From CAJXNP01 sp050305935 (lineage in GTDB: Bacteria > Bacteroidota > Bacteroidia > Cytophagales > Cyclobacteriaceae), in contig JBNLGG010000008.1 in NCBI GenBank assembly GCA_050305935.1, positions 1-64,000 of the forward strand: a stretch of DNA of 64,000 nt, read 5' to 3'. Under the pieces are notes generated by a model, which did no database searches, had not been told where the DNA came from, and was given only the letters and a program-made list of their open reading frames with translations. Position 1 is the stretch's first letter. The number at the start of each line of letters is the position of its first letter. This document shows, in pieces, positions 1-8,844 of the stretch. The position numbers were made by a program, and so were the translations under genes.

Positions 1-935
1 AGTCCGGCGGAAGCCGCTAAGCCATTGCAGATGCGCCTGATTTTTTCGATCGTGGCATTCCTGACTTCATCTTTGTAAGAGCGAATGGTCAATTCGAGCT
101 TCACTTCATCGGGAATGACATTGCCTTTATTTCCTCCATGGATGGAGCCAACAGTCACCACGGCGGGATCAAGCGGGGAGATCTCACGGCTTACGATGGT
201 CTGCAGGTCAAGAATGATCCGGGCGCTCAGCACCACCGGGTCAATGGTCGTCTGTGGATAAGCTCCATGCCCTCCTTCACCGAATACGGTAATATCGATC
301 ATGTCCACATTGGCCAGGGAATAGCCACTCGTCAGGGCTACCTTTCCAGCGGCAATGCTGGCGTTCACGTGGAGGGACAAACCATAATCCGGGACCGGGA
401 ATTTTTCATACAATCCGGCATTGAGCATTAATCGGGCACCGCTTGCCCGTTCTTCAGCAGGCTGGGCAATAAAAATCAAAGTGCCCTTCCATTGATCTTT
501 CATTTGAGAAAGCATGTTAGCCGTACCAATCAATACCGACATGTGAATATCGTGACCGCAGGCATGCATTACTCCCACTTGGTTTCCATTCAATTCGGTC
601 ATTACCTTGCTGGCGAATGCAAATTCCGTTTCTTCCACCACGGGCAGGGCATCCATATCCGCACGAACCAGGACAGCAGGGCCTTCACCATTCTTTATTA
701 TGCTGACTACGCCGTATCCACCAAAATTTTCTGTGACTTCAAACCCTATTTTTCGAAGCTCATCAGCCAGGGTTTTGGAAGTATTTTTTTCCTCAAACGA
801 AAGTTCCGGATTGGCGTGGAGGTGACGATATAATTGATCGATGGAAGAGTAGATTTGGTCGGTTTGTTCTTTTAGGGACTGTGAGAATATCGGACAATAC
901 ACAAGCAAGAAAAGCAGTAGGAATGGGTAGCGCAT
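1..935 (-). CDS. Secreted M20-family amidohydrolase (partial, 3' end off window)
   Basis: The reading frame stays open from an ATG at 933-935 to the window edge, giving about 311 residues and lacking the C-terminus. A hydrophobic N-terminus followed by FSQS fits a Sec signal peptide, so the enzyme probably acts in the periplasm. Family M20 (peptidase/aminoacylase) motifs are visible: HLHANPELSFEE near residue 40, VRADMDALP (metal ligand), MHACGHDIHMS (metal ligands) and QPAEE (catalytic glutamate), then the lid/dimerisation region with FGEGGHGAYP. These enzymes hydrolyse N-acyl amino acids or similar amides; the substrate cannot be told. Closest in style to IAA-amino-acid/hippurate hydrolases. 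Annotation as M20 is firm. Confidence 0.93.
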   Translation of the reverse strand, partial: MRYPFLLLFLLVYCPIFSQSLKEQTDQIYSSIDQLYRHLHANPELSFEEKNTSKTLADELRKIGFEVTENFGGYGVVSIIKNGEGPAVLVRADMDALPVVEETEFAFASKVMTELNGNQVGVMHACGHDIHMSVLIGTANMLSQMKDQWKGTLIFIAQPAEERASGARLMLNAGLYEKFPVPDYGLSLHVNASIAAGKVALTSGYSLANVDMIDITVFGEGGHGAYPQTTIDPVVLSARIILDLQTIVSREISPLDPAVVTVGSIHGGNKGNVIPDEVKLELTIRSYKDEVRNATIEKIRRICNGLAASAG

Positions 936-1014
936 GGAATAATTTTATCAAACAGAAGTAATTAGACTGCGACTAAGGTAACTATAATAATAGAAATTTG
1001 ATTGGAAAGTCCGC

Positions 1015-1365
1015 CTAGGGATTTGCCCGATTCGGACTGGATCGAAAAACTTTGGATGGCAATTGATATATCCACCGAAACAATTTCCCGATAGCTAATA
1101 CCAGTTTTTTTTCCTTGTTCCAGAAAAAACGGAATTGTCCGAGCAGAGTGCCGTATATGAGTATTAGTACCTGATATGCCAGAACGCCGATTAATATTTT
1201 GGCAAGGGCATTAGCATCTTCCAATCCGAAAAATGACATGAAGAATAGTTTTGTCAGGGCGATGGTTGTCCCGGTCAGACTGAAAACAATCAAGACAATG
1301 ATTACTTGTGTGATGCTATTTAATTCCCACTTTTCCTGCAATCTCGTCAGCCAACTATTACTCAC
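1015..1365 (-). CDS. DUF6787-like small membrane protein
   Basis: A 116-residue protein with two predicted membrane helices (about residues 20-42 and 58-78) and a basic C-terminal tail. LQEKW near the N-terminus and GQFRFFWNKEKK after the second helix resemble the DUF6787 family of Bacteroidota, whose function is unknown. It is transcribed away from the universal stress protein gene that starts about 100 bases upstream, so the two may share a divergent promoter region. Family assignment is from memory of motif shape, not a search. Confidence 0.7.
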   Translation of the reverse strand: MSNSWLTRLQEKWELNSITQVIIVLIVFSLTGTTIALTKLFFMSFFGLEDANALAKILIGVLAYQVLILIYGTLLGQFRFFWNKEKKLVLAIGKLFRWIYQLPSKVFRSSPNRANP

Positions 1366-1469
1366 AATTTCAGATGGTTAGTAAAAAATTTTGTGCAAAG
1401 AAATTGAGTTAATTATTGAAATGCTAATAAATTGTGCAGCAATTCGACGAAGAAAAAAATTTGCTATCC

Positions 1470-2390
1470 ATGGAGCCAATAAAAACCATACTGGTAGGAC
1501 TTGATCTGACAGACATTGATGAAACACTGATCGACCATGTGATCACGATGAGTCAAAAGACAGAACTACAGAAGGTGTATTTCATTAATATTCAAAAGAG
1601 CCTGGACTTGCCGGAGGAGGTAAAGAAAAAGCATCCCGGGCTCCTGGCGCCAAAGGACGAGCAAATAAAAAAGATCATCACAGACAATATCAATTCTTCA
1701 CCAGTGGGGAAGCTAGAAGCGGATTATGAGATAAAAATCATTGAAGGGCCAACCACCGAGGAACTGCTTAAATGGACAAACATTAAAGAAGTAGACCTGT
1801 TGGTATTGGGTAAAAAGCTTTCGTTCGAAAGTTCGGGCATCGCATCGGGTAAAATTGCCATGACGGTGCCTTGCTCCGTGTTTTTTATTCCTGAGGTGAT
1901 GCCGGTTGACCCAAATATCTTTTTGGTCCCCGTTGATTTTTCCGAATCTTCAATGAATGCCCTGGAGCAAGCGATACGCGTGTCCCAGGTGTACGAAGGC
2001 TCAGAAATTAAATGCGTCCACTTTTACGAGGTACCCAGCGGATACCACACCTCCGGCAAGACCTTTGAAGAATTTGCGGAGATCATGAAAGCAAATGCGG
2101 CGAAGGAGTTTACTAAATTTATGGATTCCATGGACGAAAAAGCGCGAAATATCCATTGTGAATTCATCTTAAATAAAACAGAAAGTGTTGCCAGTCAAAT
2201 TTTTAAATATGCTCTAAGGGAGGGTGTCTCAGGAATCATCATTGGCTCGAAGGGGCGTACAATGGCGGCCTCCTTGATTTTGGGCAGTGTGGCTGAAAAA
2301 TTACAAGACATTAATACGCACCTGCCTCTTTTCATTGCGAAGGAAAAAAATAAAAACCTGGGTTTATTTGACGCACTGTTTAATACCTGA
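1470..2390 (+). CDS. Universal stress protein, tandem UspA domains
   Basis: About 306 residues with two UspA domains in tandem (roughly 1-145 and 150-295). The second domain carries the nucleotide-binding signature GSKGRTMAASLILGS, matching G-x2-G-x9-G-S, so it probably binds ATP; the first domain lacks a clear copy. ATG at 1470 was chosen because it places MEPIKTILVGLDL at the start of the first beta strand. A GTG at 1434 would add 12 residues unlike the family. The role is likely cytoplasmic stress or energy sensing, inferred from family only. Its stop overlaps the end of the convergent lipoprotein gene by 11 bases. Confidence 0.9.
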   Translation: MEPIKTILVGLDLTDIDETLIDHVITMSQKTELQKVYFINIQKSLDLPEEVKKKHPGLLAPKDEQIKKIITDNINSSPVGKLEADYEIKIIEGPTTEELLKWTNIKEVDLLVLGKKLSFESSGIASGKIAMTVPCSVFFIPEVMPVDPNIFLVPVDFSESSMNALEQAIRVSQVYEGSEIKCVHFYEVPSGYHTSGKTFEEFAEIMKANAAKEFTKFMDSMDEKARNIHCEFILNKTESVASQIFKYALREGVSGIIIGSKGRTMAASLILGSVAEKLQDINTHLPLFIAKEKNKNLGLFDALFNT

Positions 2391-2967
2391 TCTCAGCGCC
2401 TATCGTAAAATGAACAGTGTCCTTTGATTTAATTTTTTGCCAGCCATCCAAATAATAGTGGTCAGGCAGTGCATTTTTAGAGGATCCGGAGAAAGCGATC
2501 GATAATTCCTGTGAAGAGGCGCTGAAGAAATTTTCAGAATTAATATAAGCTTTTAAAAATCGTATTTCCTGATCGTTTTTCATTTCAATCACAAAACTAT
2601 CGAGGTCTTCCTTTTCTAAATCTTTTGCTGTGTAGCGGTAAATCGTCGTCGAATCTGTTTTGATAATGGTTTCGTCAAACAGCGACAATAAATTGCCCGG
2701 ACGAAGTTTAAGATCGGAAAAATTTTCAAACTCTTTTTTCCATTGGGCAGAATCCAAATGTAAGGCCACCGAATCCCGCTGCCCGTCCATGGAACCTACT
2801 TTAATTAAAAGGGGATTCGCTTTAAACACCGGTGTGTGTAGTGTATCCAGCAATCCCCTTAAATTGATTTTGTCAATCTCCTGCCTTTTTTCTTTCATCA
2901 GCGTTTTGTCACAACCTGACAATAGCATCATACTTAAAAGAAATAATACAAGAGGCCTTAATCGCAT
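2380..2967 (-). CDS. Hypothetical lipoprotein
   Basis: 195 residues. The start at 2967 gives a short hydrophobic signal with lipobox LLSGC, so Cys near residue 19 is probably lipidated and the protein anchored in the envelope. The rest is soluble and rich in charged residues, with no family recognised. It begins 4 bases after the gpmA stop and probably shares its transcript. A longer in-frame start at 3033 would run back into gpmA and bury the signal peptide, so it was not used. Confidence 0.75.
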   Translation of the reverse strand: MRLRPLVLFLLSMMLLSGCDKTLMKEKRQEIDKINLRGLLDTLHTPVFKANPLLIKVGSMDGQRDSVALHLDSAQWKKEFENFSDLKLRPGNLLSLFDETIIKTDSTTIYRYTAKDLEKEDLDSFVIEMKNDQEIRFLKAYINSENFFSASSQELSIAFSGSSKNALPDHYYLDGWQKIKSKDTVHFTIGAEIRY

Positions 2968-2971
2968 ATTA

Positions 2972-3718
2972 TTATTTAGACTTTCCCTGGTTGGCAACAG
3001 CTTCCATTTTTGCCGCCAGCGCATCCTGGTCACCCAGGTAATAACTTTTTATGGGCTTAAGGTCCGCATCCAGTTCGTACACCAAAGGAACGCCGGTAGG
3101 AATATTTAGTTTTAAAATCTCCTCATCGGAAATATTGTCCAGGTATTTCACCAATGCCCTTAGCGAATTGCCATGAGCGGCAATGACCAATTTGTTTCCA
3201 GCCTTGATATCGGGCGCGATTTTTTCATTCCAATAAGGCACCACTCTTTCCACAGTATCTTTAAGACACTCGGTTAAAGGTAGCTGGCTCTCAGAAAGAC
3301 CATTATACCGGATGTCATTTCCTGGGTAGTACTCGCTACTTTTATCAAGCGCAGGTGGGGGTGTGTCATAGCTCCTTCGCCAGATCAATACCTGCTCTTC
3401 GCCGTACTGCTCTGCGGTTTCCGCTTTATTTAATCCGGTCAGGCCACCGTAGTGTCGTTCATTTAAAGTCCACGATCTTTTTACTGGAATCCAGAGCAGC
3501 TCCAGTTCATCCAGTGCAATCCAAAGGGTGCGGATCGCTCTTTTTAGTACGGAAGAATATGCCTTGTCAAAAGTAAATCCATTTTCCTTTAACAACTGAC
3601 CAGCAGATTTTGCTTCGTTTTTACCTTTCTCAGTCAGATCTACATCCGCCCATCCGGTAAACCTGTTTTCCATATTCCATTGGCTTTCACCGTGACGTAG
3701 CAAAACAATTTTGTACAT
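2972..3718 (-). CDS. gpmA: 2,3-bisphosphoglycerate-dependent phosphoglycerate mutase
   Basis: 248 residues, normal length for dPGM. It interconverts 3- and 2-phosphoglycerate in glycolysis and gluconeogenesis through a phosphohistidine. Visible are LRHGESQWN with the catalytic histidine (residues 7-15), the TGW.DVDLTEKG strip, NERHYGGLTG containing the acid/base glutamate (near 88), RRSYDTPPP, and AAHGNSLRALVKY with the second histidine (near 183). It is followed by a lipoprotein gene on the same strand. A TAnnTTTG box lies about 50 bases upstream of the start. Confidence 0.96.
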   Translation of the reverse strand: MYKIVLLRHGESQWNMENRFTGWADVDLTEKGKNEAKSAGQLLKENGFTFDKAYSSVLKRAIRTLWIALDELELLWIPVKRSWTLNERHYGGLTGLNKAETAEQYGEEQVLIWRRSYDTPPPALDKSSEYYPGNDIRYNGLSESQLPLTECLKDTVERVVPYWNEKIAPDIKAGNKLVIAAHGNSLRALVKYLDNISDEEILKLNIPTGVPLVYELDADLKPIKSYYLGDQDALAAKMEAVANQGKSK

Positions 3719-3764
3719 GTTCTTATTATTTTTAAGGTTTATAATTATTCGATTAAATTCGCCG

Positions 3765-3772
3765 CAAAACTA
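3765..3772 (-). promoter_or_regulatory. Candidate -7 box upstream of gpmA
   Basis: Read on the minus strand this is TAGTTTTG, an exact match to the Bacteroidota -7 consensus TAnnTTTG, about 47 bases before the gpmA ATG. A second match (TATTTTTG) lies at 3816-3823. No convincing -33 TTG box is seen at the usual spacing, so which of the two is used is uncertain. Confidence 0.45.
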
Positions 3773-3881
3773 TTGACCAGTGGTTTTTGAAAACATAACC
3801 AAAATCATGGAGTCGCAAAAATAAGTAAATGCTGGCATAGAATTAGCTATAATTTATTTATTTTGGTCGATAAGAATTAAA

Positions 3882-4283
3882 ATGAATAGATATCTACATA
3901 AGGCATTTTTGCTTACCATTTTTGTGGGATTACTCTCTTTTTCTGCACATTCCCAGAGTAGTGTTATCAATAATGTAAGGGCGGCTTTAAAAACTGGCAG
4001 CTCGAAAGAACTTGTAAAGTCATTCAATATCTCTGTGGAATTGAATTTTGACGGTGAGAAATCGAATTACAGCCGTACCCAGGCGGAATTTGTGTTAAAA
4101 GATTTTTTTAAGAAATACCCACCGTCTGATTTTGAATACATCCATCAGGGCGCTTCGCAGCAGGGACTTACCTACGTGATAGGAAAATATTCCTTTGAAG
4201 GCGGCTCTTATCGTGTGTTAATCTACATCAAAAAAATCAATTCGGACTATCTCGTCGACTTGATCGATTTTAGCAGGGAGTGA
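3882..4283 (+). CDS. DUF4783 family secreted protein
   Basis: 133 residues with a cleavable signal peptide (hydrophobic to about residue 22, ending FSAHSQS). The mature part has the pattern of DUF4783, a small NTF2-like fold found in Bacteroidota: ELVKSFN, ELNFDGEKSNYSRTQAE, FFKKYPPSDFEYIHQG, YVIGKYSFEGGSYRV. Function is unknown. In related genomes this gene tends to lie just before nadC. Here nadC follows on the same strand after one gene of opposite orientation, consistent with that neighbourhood having been interrupted. Confidence 0.85.
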   Translation: MNRYLHKAFLLTIFVGLLSFSAHSQSSVINNVRAALKTGSSKELVKSFNISVELNFDGEKSNYSRTQAEFVLKDFFKKYPPSDFEYIHQGASQQGLTYVIGKYSFEGGSYRVLIYIKKINSDYLVDLIDFSRE

Positions 4284-4289
4284 TTTGAA

Positions 4290-5594
4290 TTACTTTATCA
4301 ATTCCGAAGGCAGCACCTGATTACTCAATAGCCATGTAAATAGTTCCCATCGTTTGTCCGGATTATCCGGTTTTCCTCCGCTTTGTTCGATGAAGTTTCT
4401 TACCAGGTCTTTCCCATAATTGTAATTGATGATATACGAGCGGTAGGTATTGATAAAGCGCAGTGATTTTTCCGCCGATTCGCGGGTACGAAATTCATAT
4501 TTCATCATCCAGTCAATCGCTTCTTCCTCATTTAAGTCACCATTCAGATATCCCCTTCCCACTTCATTGCCCGCATAGCTCAGATCAGATTTTAATTCCA
4601 ATACGTTGAAATAATTGCTTATCCCGGTGGTGTCCATGCCTGCCAGCGGTAGCAATACTTCCTTACAGAAAATGGCCTTTTCTTCTCCTGGAAAGATCAT
4701 TTCTATTCCAAAGTTGGCAGATCCCTCGGCAATTAGTGATTGAGGGCTGTACAGGGGGTACATGGATGTCTCAATCCACCCTTTTTCATTGAACAGGTTT
4801 TTCTCGAGCAACATATTGAAGACGTGGTGGCCGGGGTAACTTTCATGGCTTCCCACATCGATAGCCCTGCTAATGTAAATGGGCAGATCTGTATTGATTT
4901 GAATAAGACTGGCATAATTGCCCTGGTACCAATTATAGCCACCCCAGGGTTTGTCAGTTACCAGTTCCATTTTAAAATTTTCATTTTCAGGAAGGGCTAT
5001 ATGTTCCAGTGTTCTTTTTCTGCTCTCTGCTATGGCGACTTTCAATACGGTATCCACTTTTTCTGCGGGAATAATAAACCGATCAATGATGGCTTTGTAA
5101 CGTTCATCAATGCTGCCCTCACCTGGTAGCGCCTGGTCCAATTTAGCAATCGCTGAATCGAAATGTTCGCTGGAATAAGTTGGAGCAGTTACACCGAAGA
5201 GCGCCTGGCTTTCTTCATCAAATGAAGGTGTCTCGCCAGAAAAAATACGGATCCTCATGTCATACGCAGTTAATTGTGCGAGAAGAAATTCTGCCCGGTC
5301 TTTGATGGTATCGTTTTCTATTTCGCCAAGAAGAGCCTGGACTTGACTACTTAAATCCTGTGTAGCTAAAAGAAAACTGTCTTTAGGAAATTCTGCCAAT
5401 GGTTCCCCGGATGGTTTCAGGGAATCCGGCCCGTAATAGGCATCAATGAAGGGTGCGTCGTATTGGCCAATGGAAAGACCCAGTTTGACGTATTGGTAGG
5501 CCAGCCTGTCCAGTTTTTCCTCAGCAGGCGTTTCAGGGGATTTTTGACAGGCAAAGACGGTCGCCAGAATCAAAATAAGACCAAGGTTTCTCAT
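4290..5594 (-). CDS. Lipoprotein with DUF885-like metallopeptidase motif
   Basis: 434 residues. Lipobox ATVFAC at the N-terminus predicts a lipidated envelope protein. The centre holds SHESYPGHH followed about 40 residues later by EGSANFG, resembling the HE.xPGHH zinc motif and downstream glutamate of DUF885 proteins, a poorly characterised metallopeptidase-like family. It is shorter than the usual 550-600 residue DUF885 lipoprotein, an example of which lies at 9057-10832, and appears to be a separate branch. It sits head-to-head with nadC and tail-to-tail with the DUF4783 gene, leaving only 6 bases between the stops. Confidence 0.75.
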   Translation of the reverse strand: MRNLGLILILATVFACQKSPETPAEEKLDRLAYQYVKLGLSIGQYDAPFIDAYYGPDSLKPSGEPLAEFPKDSFLLATQDLSSQVQALLGEIENDTIKDRAEFLLAQLTAYDMRIRIFSGETPSFDEESQALFGVTAPTYSSEHFDSAIAKLDQALPGEGSIDERYKAIIDRFIIPAEKVDTVLKVAIAESRKRTLEHIALPENENFKMELVTDKPWGGYNWYQGNYASLIQINTDLPIYISRAIDVGSHESYPGHHVFNMLLEKNLFNEKGWIETSMYPLYSPQSLIAEGSANFGIEMIFPGEEKAIFCKEVLLPLAGMDTTGISNYFNVLELKSDLSYAGNEVGRGYLNGDLNEEEAIDWMMKYEFRTRESAEKSLRFINTYRSYIINYNYGKDLVRNFIEQSGGKPDNPDKRWELFTWLLSNQVLPSELIK

Positions 5595-5750
5595 TGCAAT
5601 TCTTTTTATTGTTTCAGCCTAAAATTAGTAGCTTTCAACAAAGTGAAAAAACTAATCATTTAAAATTGGCAGAATTTATCGCCATTTATGCGGGGAGCAC
5701 TTCAAGGTCAAAATAATCGAAAGGATGAGGTCTTTTACCAATCGGTTTTC

Positions 5751-5758
5751 TATTTTTG
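5751..5758 (+). promoter_or_regulatory. Candidate -7 box for nadC
   Basis: TATTTTTG matches the TAnnTTTG consensus and ends 4 bases before the proposed GTG start of nadC. If functional, transcription would start at or next to the GTG, implying a leaderless or nearly leaderless mRNA. The -33 region is not well matched. Confidence 0.4.
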
Positions 5759-5762
5759 CGGC

Positions 5763-6623
5763 GTGAAAAGCAAGTACATCACAAAGGAGTATTTAGACCA
5801 GTTCATTGATCAGGCTTTCAGGGAGGACATCGGCGATGGTGATCACTCGACCCTTTCCACTATACAGGAAGACCAGCTTGGCTCCGCCCGGTTGATTTTT
5901 AAGGAATCGGGTGTCGCTGCCGGATTATTTTTGGCAGAGGAGGTCATGCATCGATTCGACCCTGATCTGAAGGTAGAATATATGGTCAATGATGGAGATT
6001 GGGTAGAAAAAGGAACAACCGGTTTAATTGTAAATGGAAAAATCAGGGCGATCCTATCCACAGAAAGAATTGTATTGAATTGCCTCCAGCGCCTTAGTGG
6101 AATTGCTACGAAAACCCACGAGTTGGTCAGGATGGTTGAGGGGACAGGAGTTCAATTATTGGATACCAGAAAAACCACTCCGGGATGGCGGGCATTGGAA
6201 AAATGGGCAGTTGAAATAGGAGGAGGAAAGAACCATCGTTTCGGACTGTTCGACATGATCATGCTAAAGGACAATCACATCGACTATGCAGGAGGAATCA
6301 CCAAGGCAGTGGGTGATGTTCGAAATTACCTGGAAAAAAAGGGAAAAAAATTACGCATAGAAGTTGAGACACGAAATCTTGAGGAGGTCAAAGAAGCGTT
6401 AAAAAACGACGTTGACGTCATCATGCTGGATAATATGACCCCGAAGGAAATTAGAAGTGCTTTAAAAATAATTGATAAAAAAGCAGAAACGGAAGCGTCA
6501 GGCGGAATCACGGAATCGTCATTGAGGGAATATGCGGAAACCGGAGTGGATTATATTTCCATCGGTGCGTTGACACATTCTGTAAAAAGTCTGGATATAA
6601 GTTTGAAAGCTGTATTTTTGTGA
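5763..6623 (+). CDS. nadC: Nicotinate-nucleotide pyrophosphorylase (carboxylating), quinolinate phosphoribosyltransferase
   Basis: About 286 residues from GTG 5763. Makes nicotinate mononucleotide from quinolinate and PRPP in de novo NAD synthesis. Family motifs are clear: EDIGDGDHST near the N-terminus, FKESGVAAG, STERIVLNCLQRLSGIAT, DTRKTTPGWRALEKWAVEIGGGKNHR with PRPP/quinolinate-binding Arg and Lys, LKDNHI, EVETRNLEE, DVIMLDNMTP and the ASGGI loop. A longer frame from ATG 5688 would add 25 residues that do not resemble the family and would include the promoter-like box, so GTG 5763 is preferred. Followed after 20 bases by the YcxB-like gene. Confidence 0.95.
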   Translation: MKSKYITKEYLDQFIDQAFREDIGDGDHSTLSTIQEDQLGSARLIFKESGVAAGLFLAEEVMHRFDPDLKVEYMVNDGDWVEKGTTGLIVNGKIRAILSTERIVLNCLQRLSGIATKTHELVRMVEGTGVQLLDTRKTTPGWRALEKWAVEIGGGKNHRFGLFDMIMLKDNHIDYAGGITKAVGDVRNYLEKKGKKLRIEVETRNLEEVKEALKNDVDVIMLDNMTPKEIRSALKIIDKKAETEASGGITESSLREYAETGVDYISIGALTHSVKSLDISLKAVFL

Positions 6624-6643
6624 AAATTTAAGTAAAACGGGAA

Positions 6644-7129
6644 ATGGTAATAAAAACGAAAAAATTTCAACTCCCTACTGGTACCTACATTCGTGCGGGA
6701 ATGAGTGGTGTTTTGAAACAACAATGGTGGGTATTGATCATCGTCGTAGCGATAATGAGTATGAATTTTGTCCTTCCTAATATTTGGTGGATCATCGGTA
6801 CACTGATCGCTTATATACTTTATGTGCTCTTTTGGTTGATTCAGTTTGCCGGAGTGACGCAAATGGAGCAGGGGAAATTCCTTTTTGAAAAATTGTCCTA
6901 TGAGATCAGTAGCCAGCAGATCTTATTAAAGATCAATACCAAACAAGGTATGCCGATCAAATGGAACCAGATCAAGCGGGCAAAGATTGGAAAGGATCAC
7001 TTTATTTTATTCATGTCAAAAGTCCAGTTTTTTTACTGGCCCTATAAAATGTTCAATACCGAAAATGAGCGTAAATTTTTAAAGAGCATCCTGGAGCGAA
7101 AAGGACTGGTTCAAAATAAAAACAAATAG
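6644..7129 (+). CDS. YcxB-like membrane protein
   Basis: 161 residues with two hydrophobic segments near residues 28-46 and 47-70, then a soluble domain. The part after the helices (FEKLSYEISSQQILLKI, WNQIKRAKIGKDHFILF) resembles the YcxB-like/PH-like domain in which a small beta sheet follows two membrane helices. Function unknown. It probably forms an operon with nadC, 20 bases upstream. Confidence 0.75.
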   Translation: MVIKTKKFQLPTGTYIRAGMSGVLKQQWWVLIIVVAIMSMNFVLPNIWWIIGTLIAYILYVLFWLIQFAGVTQMEQGKFLFEKLSYEISSQQILLKINTKQGMPIKWNQIKRAKIGKDHFILFMSKVQFFYWPYKMFNTENERKFLKSILERKGLVQNKNK

Positions 7130-7169
7130 GTCGTTTTCATACGTCAAACAAATTTTCTCCAACACCTAA

Positions 7170-7800
7170 TTCAGAATTATTTTTTTATGAATATTCTCTC
7201 GACCATTGCTTTGTTCCATGAGATAAACTCCGGAGCATGGTCGATGCAGATTTCTACCGTACTTAGGTTTTAGACCCGGAGAGCCTTTATGGTATTGCCT
7301 CTTAAATCCATTGTTTTAACGGACTTCATTTCGGGTAAACCGCTGATTGTAAATGTACCTCGGTTACAGGGAAATTAAATCACTTCCTTCTTTTAATGAA
7401 GTGACCGGTCCATCTATATGAGCAGTAAGAAGGTCATGCTCATTAACCGTGGTGATGGCGGGCTTATTGATGCCCCACATCACATCTGTAATGGTTGGTT
7501 CTGCATGGGATAAATTTGACCTCAACCTGTAGTGTACTACCATCAATGTAAATGTCGGCATTTCCTGGGGAGCTGGATGCCACAATGTTTGAACCTCCAC
7601 GAAATTTCCATTTACACAAGCACGAAACCATTTAAGCACGATACTCGGTTACCCCATCTTCTTCGATGTAGGTCATCTGGCCTGTTTTACACACTTCCGG
7701 CCGGTGTCCCACAGGGTTTCGCCTTGTGCCTGCACATTTTCCCAAATAGCCGGGACAACCTTTATTTCACTACTTTCGTTCAATATGATATCATTTTAAT
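7170..7800 (-). pseudogene. Unidentified decayed gene
   Basis: No frame is open across this stretch, but minus-strand translation gives protein-like pieces in successive frames: SEIKVVPAIWENVQAQGE near 7780, MTYIEEDGVTEYRA near 7670, GNADIYIDGSTLQVEVKF near 7550, TVNEHDLLTAHIDGPVTSL near 7410, and near 7340-7200 TISGLPEMKS and MVERIFIKK. This looks like one gene with several frameshifts and stops. The family was not recognised. A 91-residue open piece at 7364-7639 is probably part of it rather than a working gene. Confidence 0.4.
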
Positions 7801-7821
7801 ATCAATTTAAATTCTAAGAAA

Positions 7822-8670
7822 ATGAAGGAAAAAACCATTCAACCCATTTCAGGTTATATCATGCTGTTTGCAACCATTCTTTGGTTTGCCTTTTTGATTT
7901 TTGGGCTTGTGGCCATTCGCAATGGCTTATTTGCTGTTGGCTTTATATGGTCAATTTTGTTCCCTGGTTTCTTTTTTGTCTATCCAAACGGATCGAAAGT
8001 GTTGACCTTATTTGGGGAATATAAGGGAACTGTCAAGAAAAATGGCTTCTATTGGGTCAATCCATTCTATGTTAAAAAGAGTGTATCACTCAGGGCACGG
8101 AACTTTGACAGCGAACGTGTTAAGGTCAATGATAAATTAGGAAATCCAATACTGATCAGTGCGATCCTCGTGTGGAAAGTCACCGATACCTACAAGGCAG
8201 CCTTCGAAGTAGACAACTACGAGACCTTTGTGCGCATACAAAGTGATGCTGCGGTGCGCAAACTGGCAGGATCGTATGCCTATGACAATTTTGATGATGG
8301 AGAGGAGGAGATAACGCTTCGGTCTGGCCTGGATGAGATCAATGACAATCTGGAACATCAATTAAGTGAACGACTGGCTATTGCCGGTATTGAAGTTATT
8401 GAAGCAAGAATAGGCTACCTGGCCTATGCATCAGAAATAGCGGGCGCTATGCTTCGCAGGCAACAGGCCACGGCCATCGTCGCCGCCAGGCACCAGATAG
8501 TAAAAGGGGCAGTCAGTATGGTGGAAATGGCCCTGGAGGAATTGTCCAAACAGAAGATCGTCGATCTTGACGAGGAAAAAAAGGCCGCAATGGTAAGTAA
8601 TTTAATGGTGGTGCTTTGCTCTGATAAAGATGCTTCTCCCGTTGTCAATACCGGAACCTTAAATCATTAA
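7822..8670 (+). CDS. SPFH (Band 7/PHB) domain membrane protein
   Basis: 282 residues: two N-terminal hydrophobic segments (about 12-34 and 37-57), then an SPFH domain (about 60-240). Typical pieces are GTVKKNGFYWVNPF, SVSLRARNFDSERVKVND, LGNPILISAILVWKV and a coiled helical part with ARIGYLAYASEIAGAMLRRQQA. SPFH proteins organise membrane microdomains or act as scaffolds for proteases and other partners. The gene leads a tight operon with two very small genes, ending in an Arc-like protein. This arrangement recurs in other bacteria in my recollection, but its role is not established. Confidence 0.9.
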   Translation: MKEKTIQPISGYIMLFATILWFAFLIFGLVAIRNGLFAVGFIWSILFPGFFFVYPNGSKVLTLFGEYKGTVKKNGFYWVNPFYVKKSVSLRARNFDSERVKVNDKLGNPILISAILVWKVTDTYKAAFEVDNYETFVRIQSDAAVRKLAGSYAYDNFDDGEEEITLRSGLDEINDNLEHQLSERLAIAGIEVIEARIGYLAYASEIAGAMLRRQQATAIVAARHQIVKGAVSMVEMALEELSKQKIVDLDEEKKAAMVSNLMVVLCSDKDASPVVNTGTLNH

Positions 8671-8672
8671 TC

Positions 8673-8831
8673 ATGAGAACTCATAAAATAGTTAAAAAAG
8701 GTGTTTTTGAAAACTACAGTAAATTTGAAAAGCGATTGGATTCATTGGCATTGGAGGGGTGGAGAGCCGTCAATATCTTTACTGATCATGCAGCGGTAAT
8801 CGTGCTAATGGAAAAAGAAAGAGAAAATTAA
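8673..8831 (+). CDS. Small DUF4177-like protein
   Basis: 52 residues starting 2 bases after the SPFH stop. The sequence has the shape of the short DUF4177-type fold, in which a basic strand is followed by a helix ending LALEGWRAVN and a final strand (AAVIVLMEKE). The tight spacing on both sides, within the SPFH/Arc operon, supports it as a real gene despite its size. Function unknown. Confidence 0.65.
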   Translation: MRTHKIVKKGVFENYSKFEKRLDSLALEGWRAVNIFTDHAAVIVLMEKEREN

Positions 8832-8844
8832 TATCTGAATTAGT

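Noticed and set aside
138..833. Plus-strand open frames over the first 900 bases
   Set aside because: They are shadows of the minus-strand M20 amidohydrolase, which reads continuously with clear motifs and runs off the window edge.
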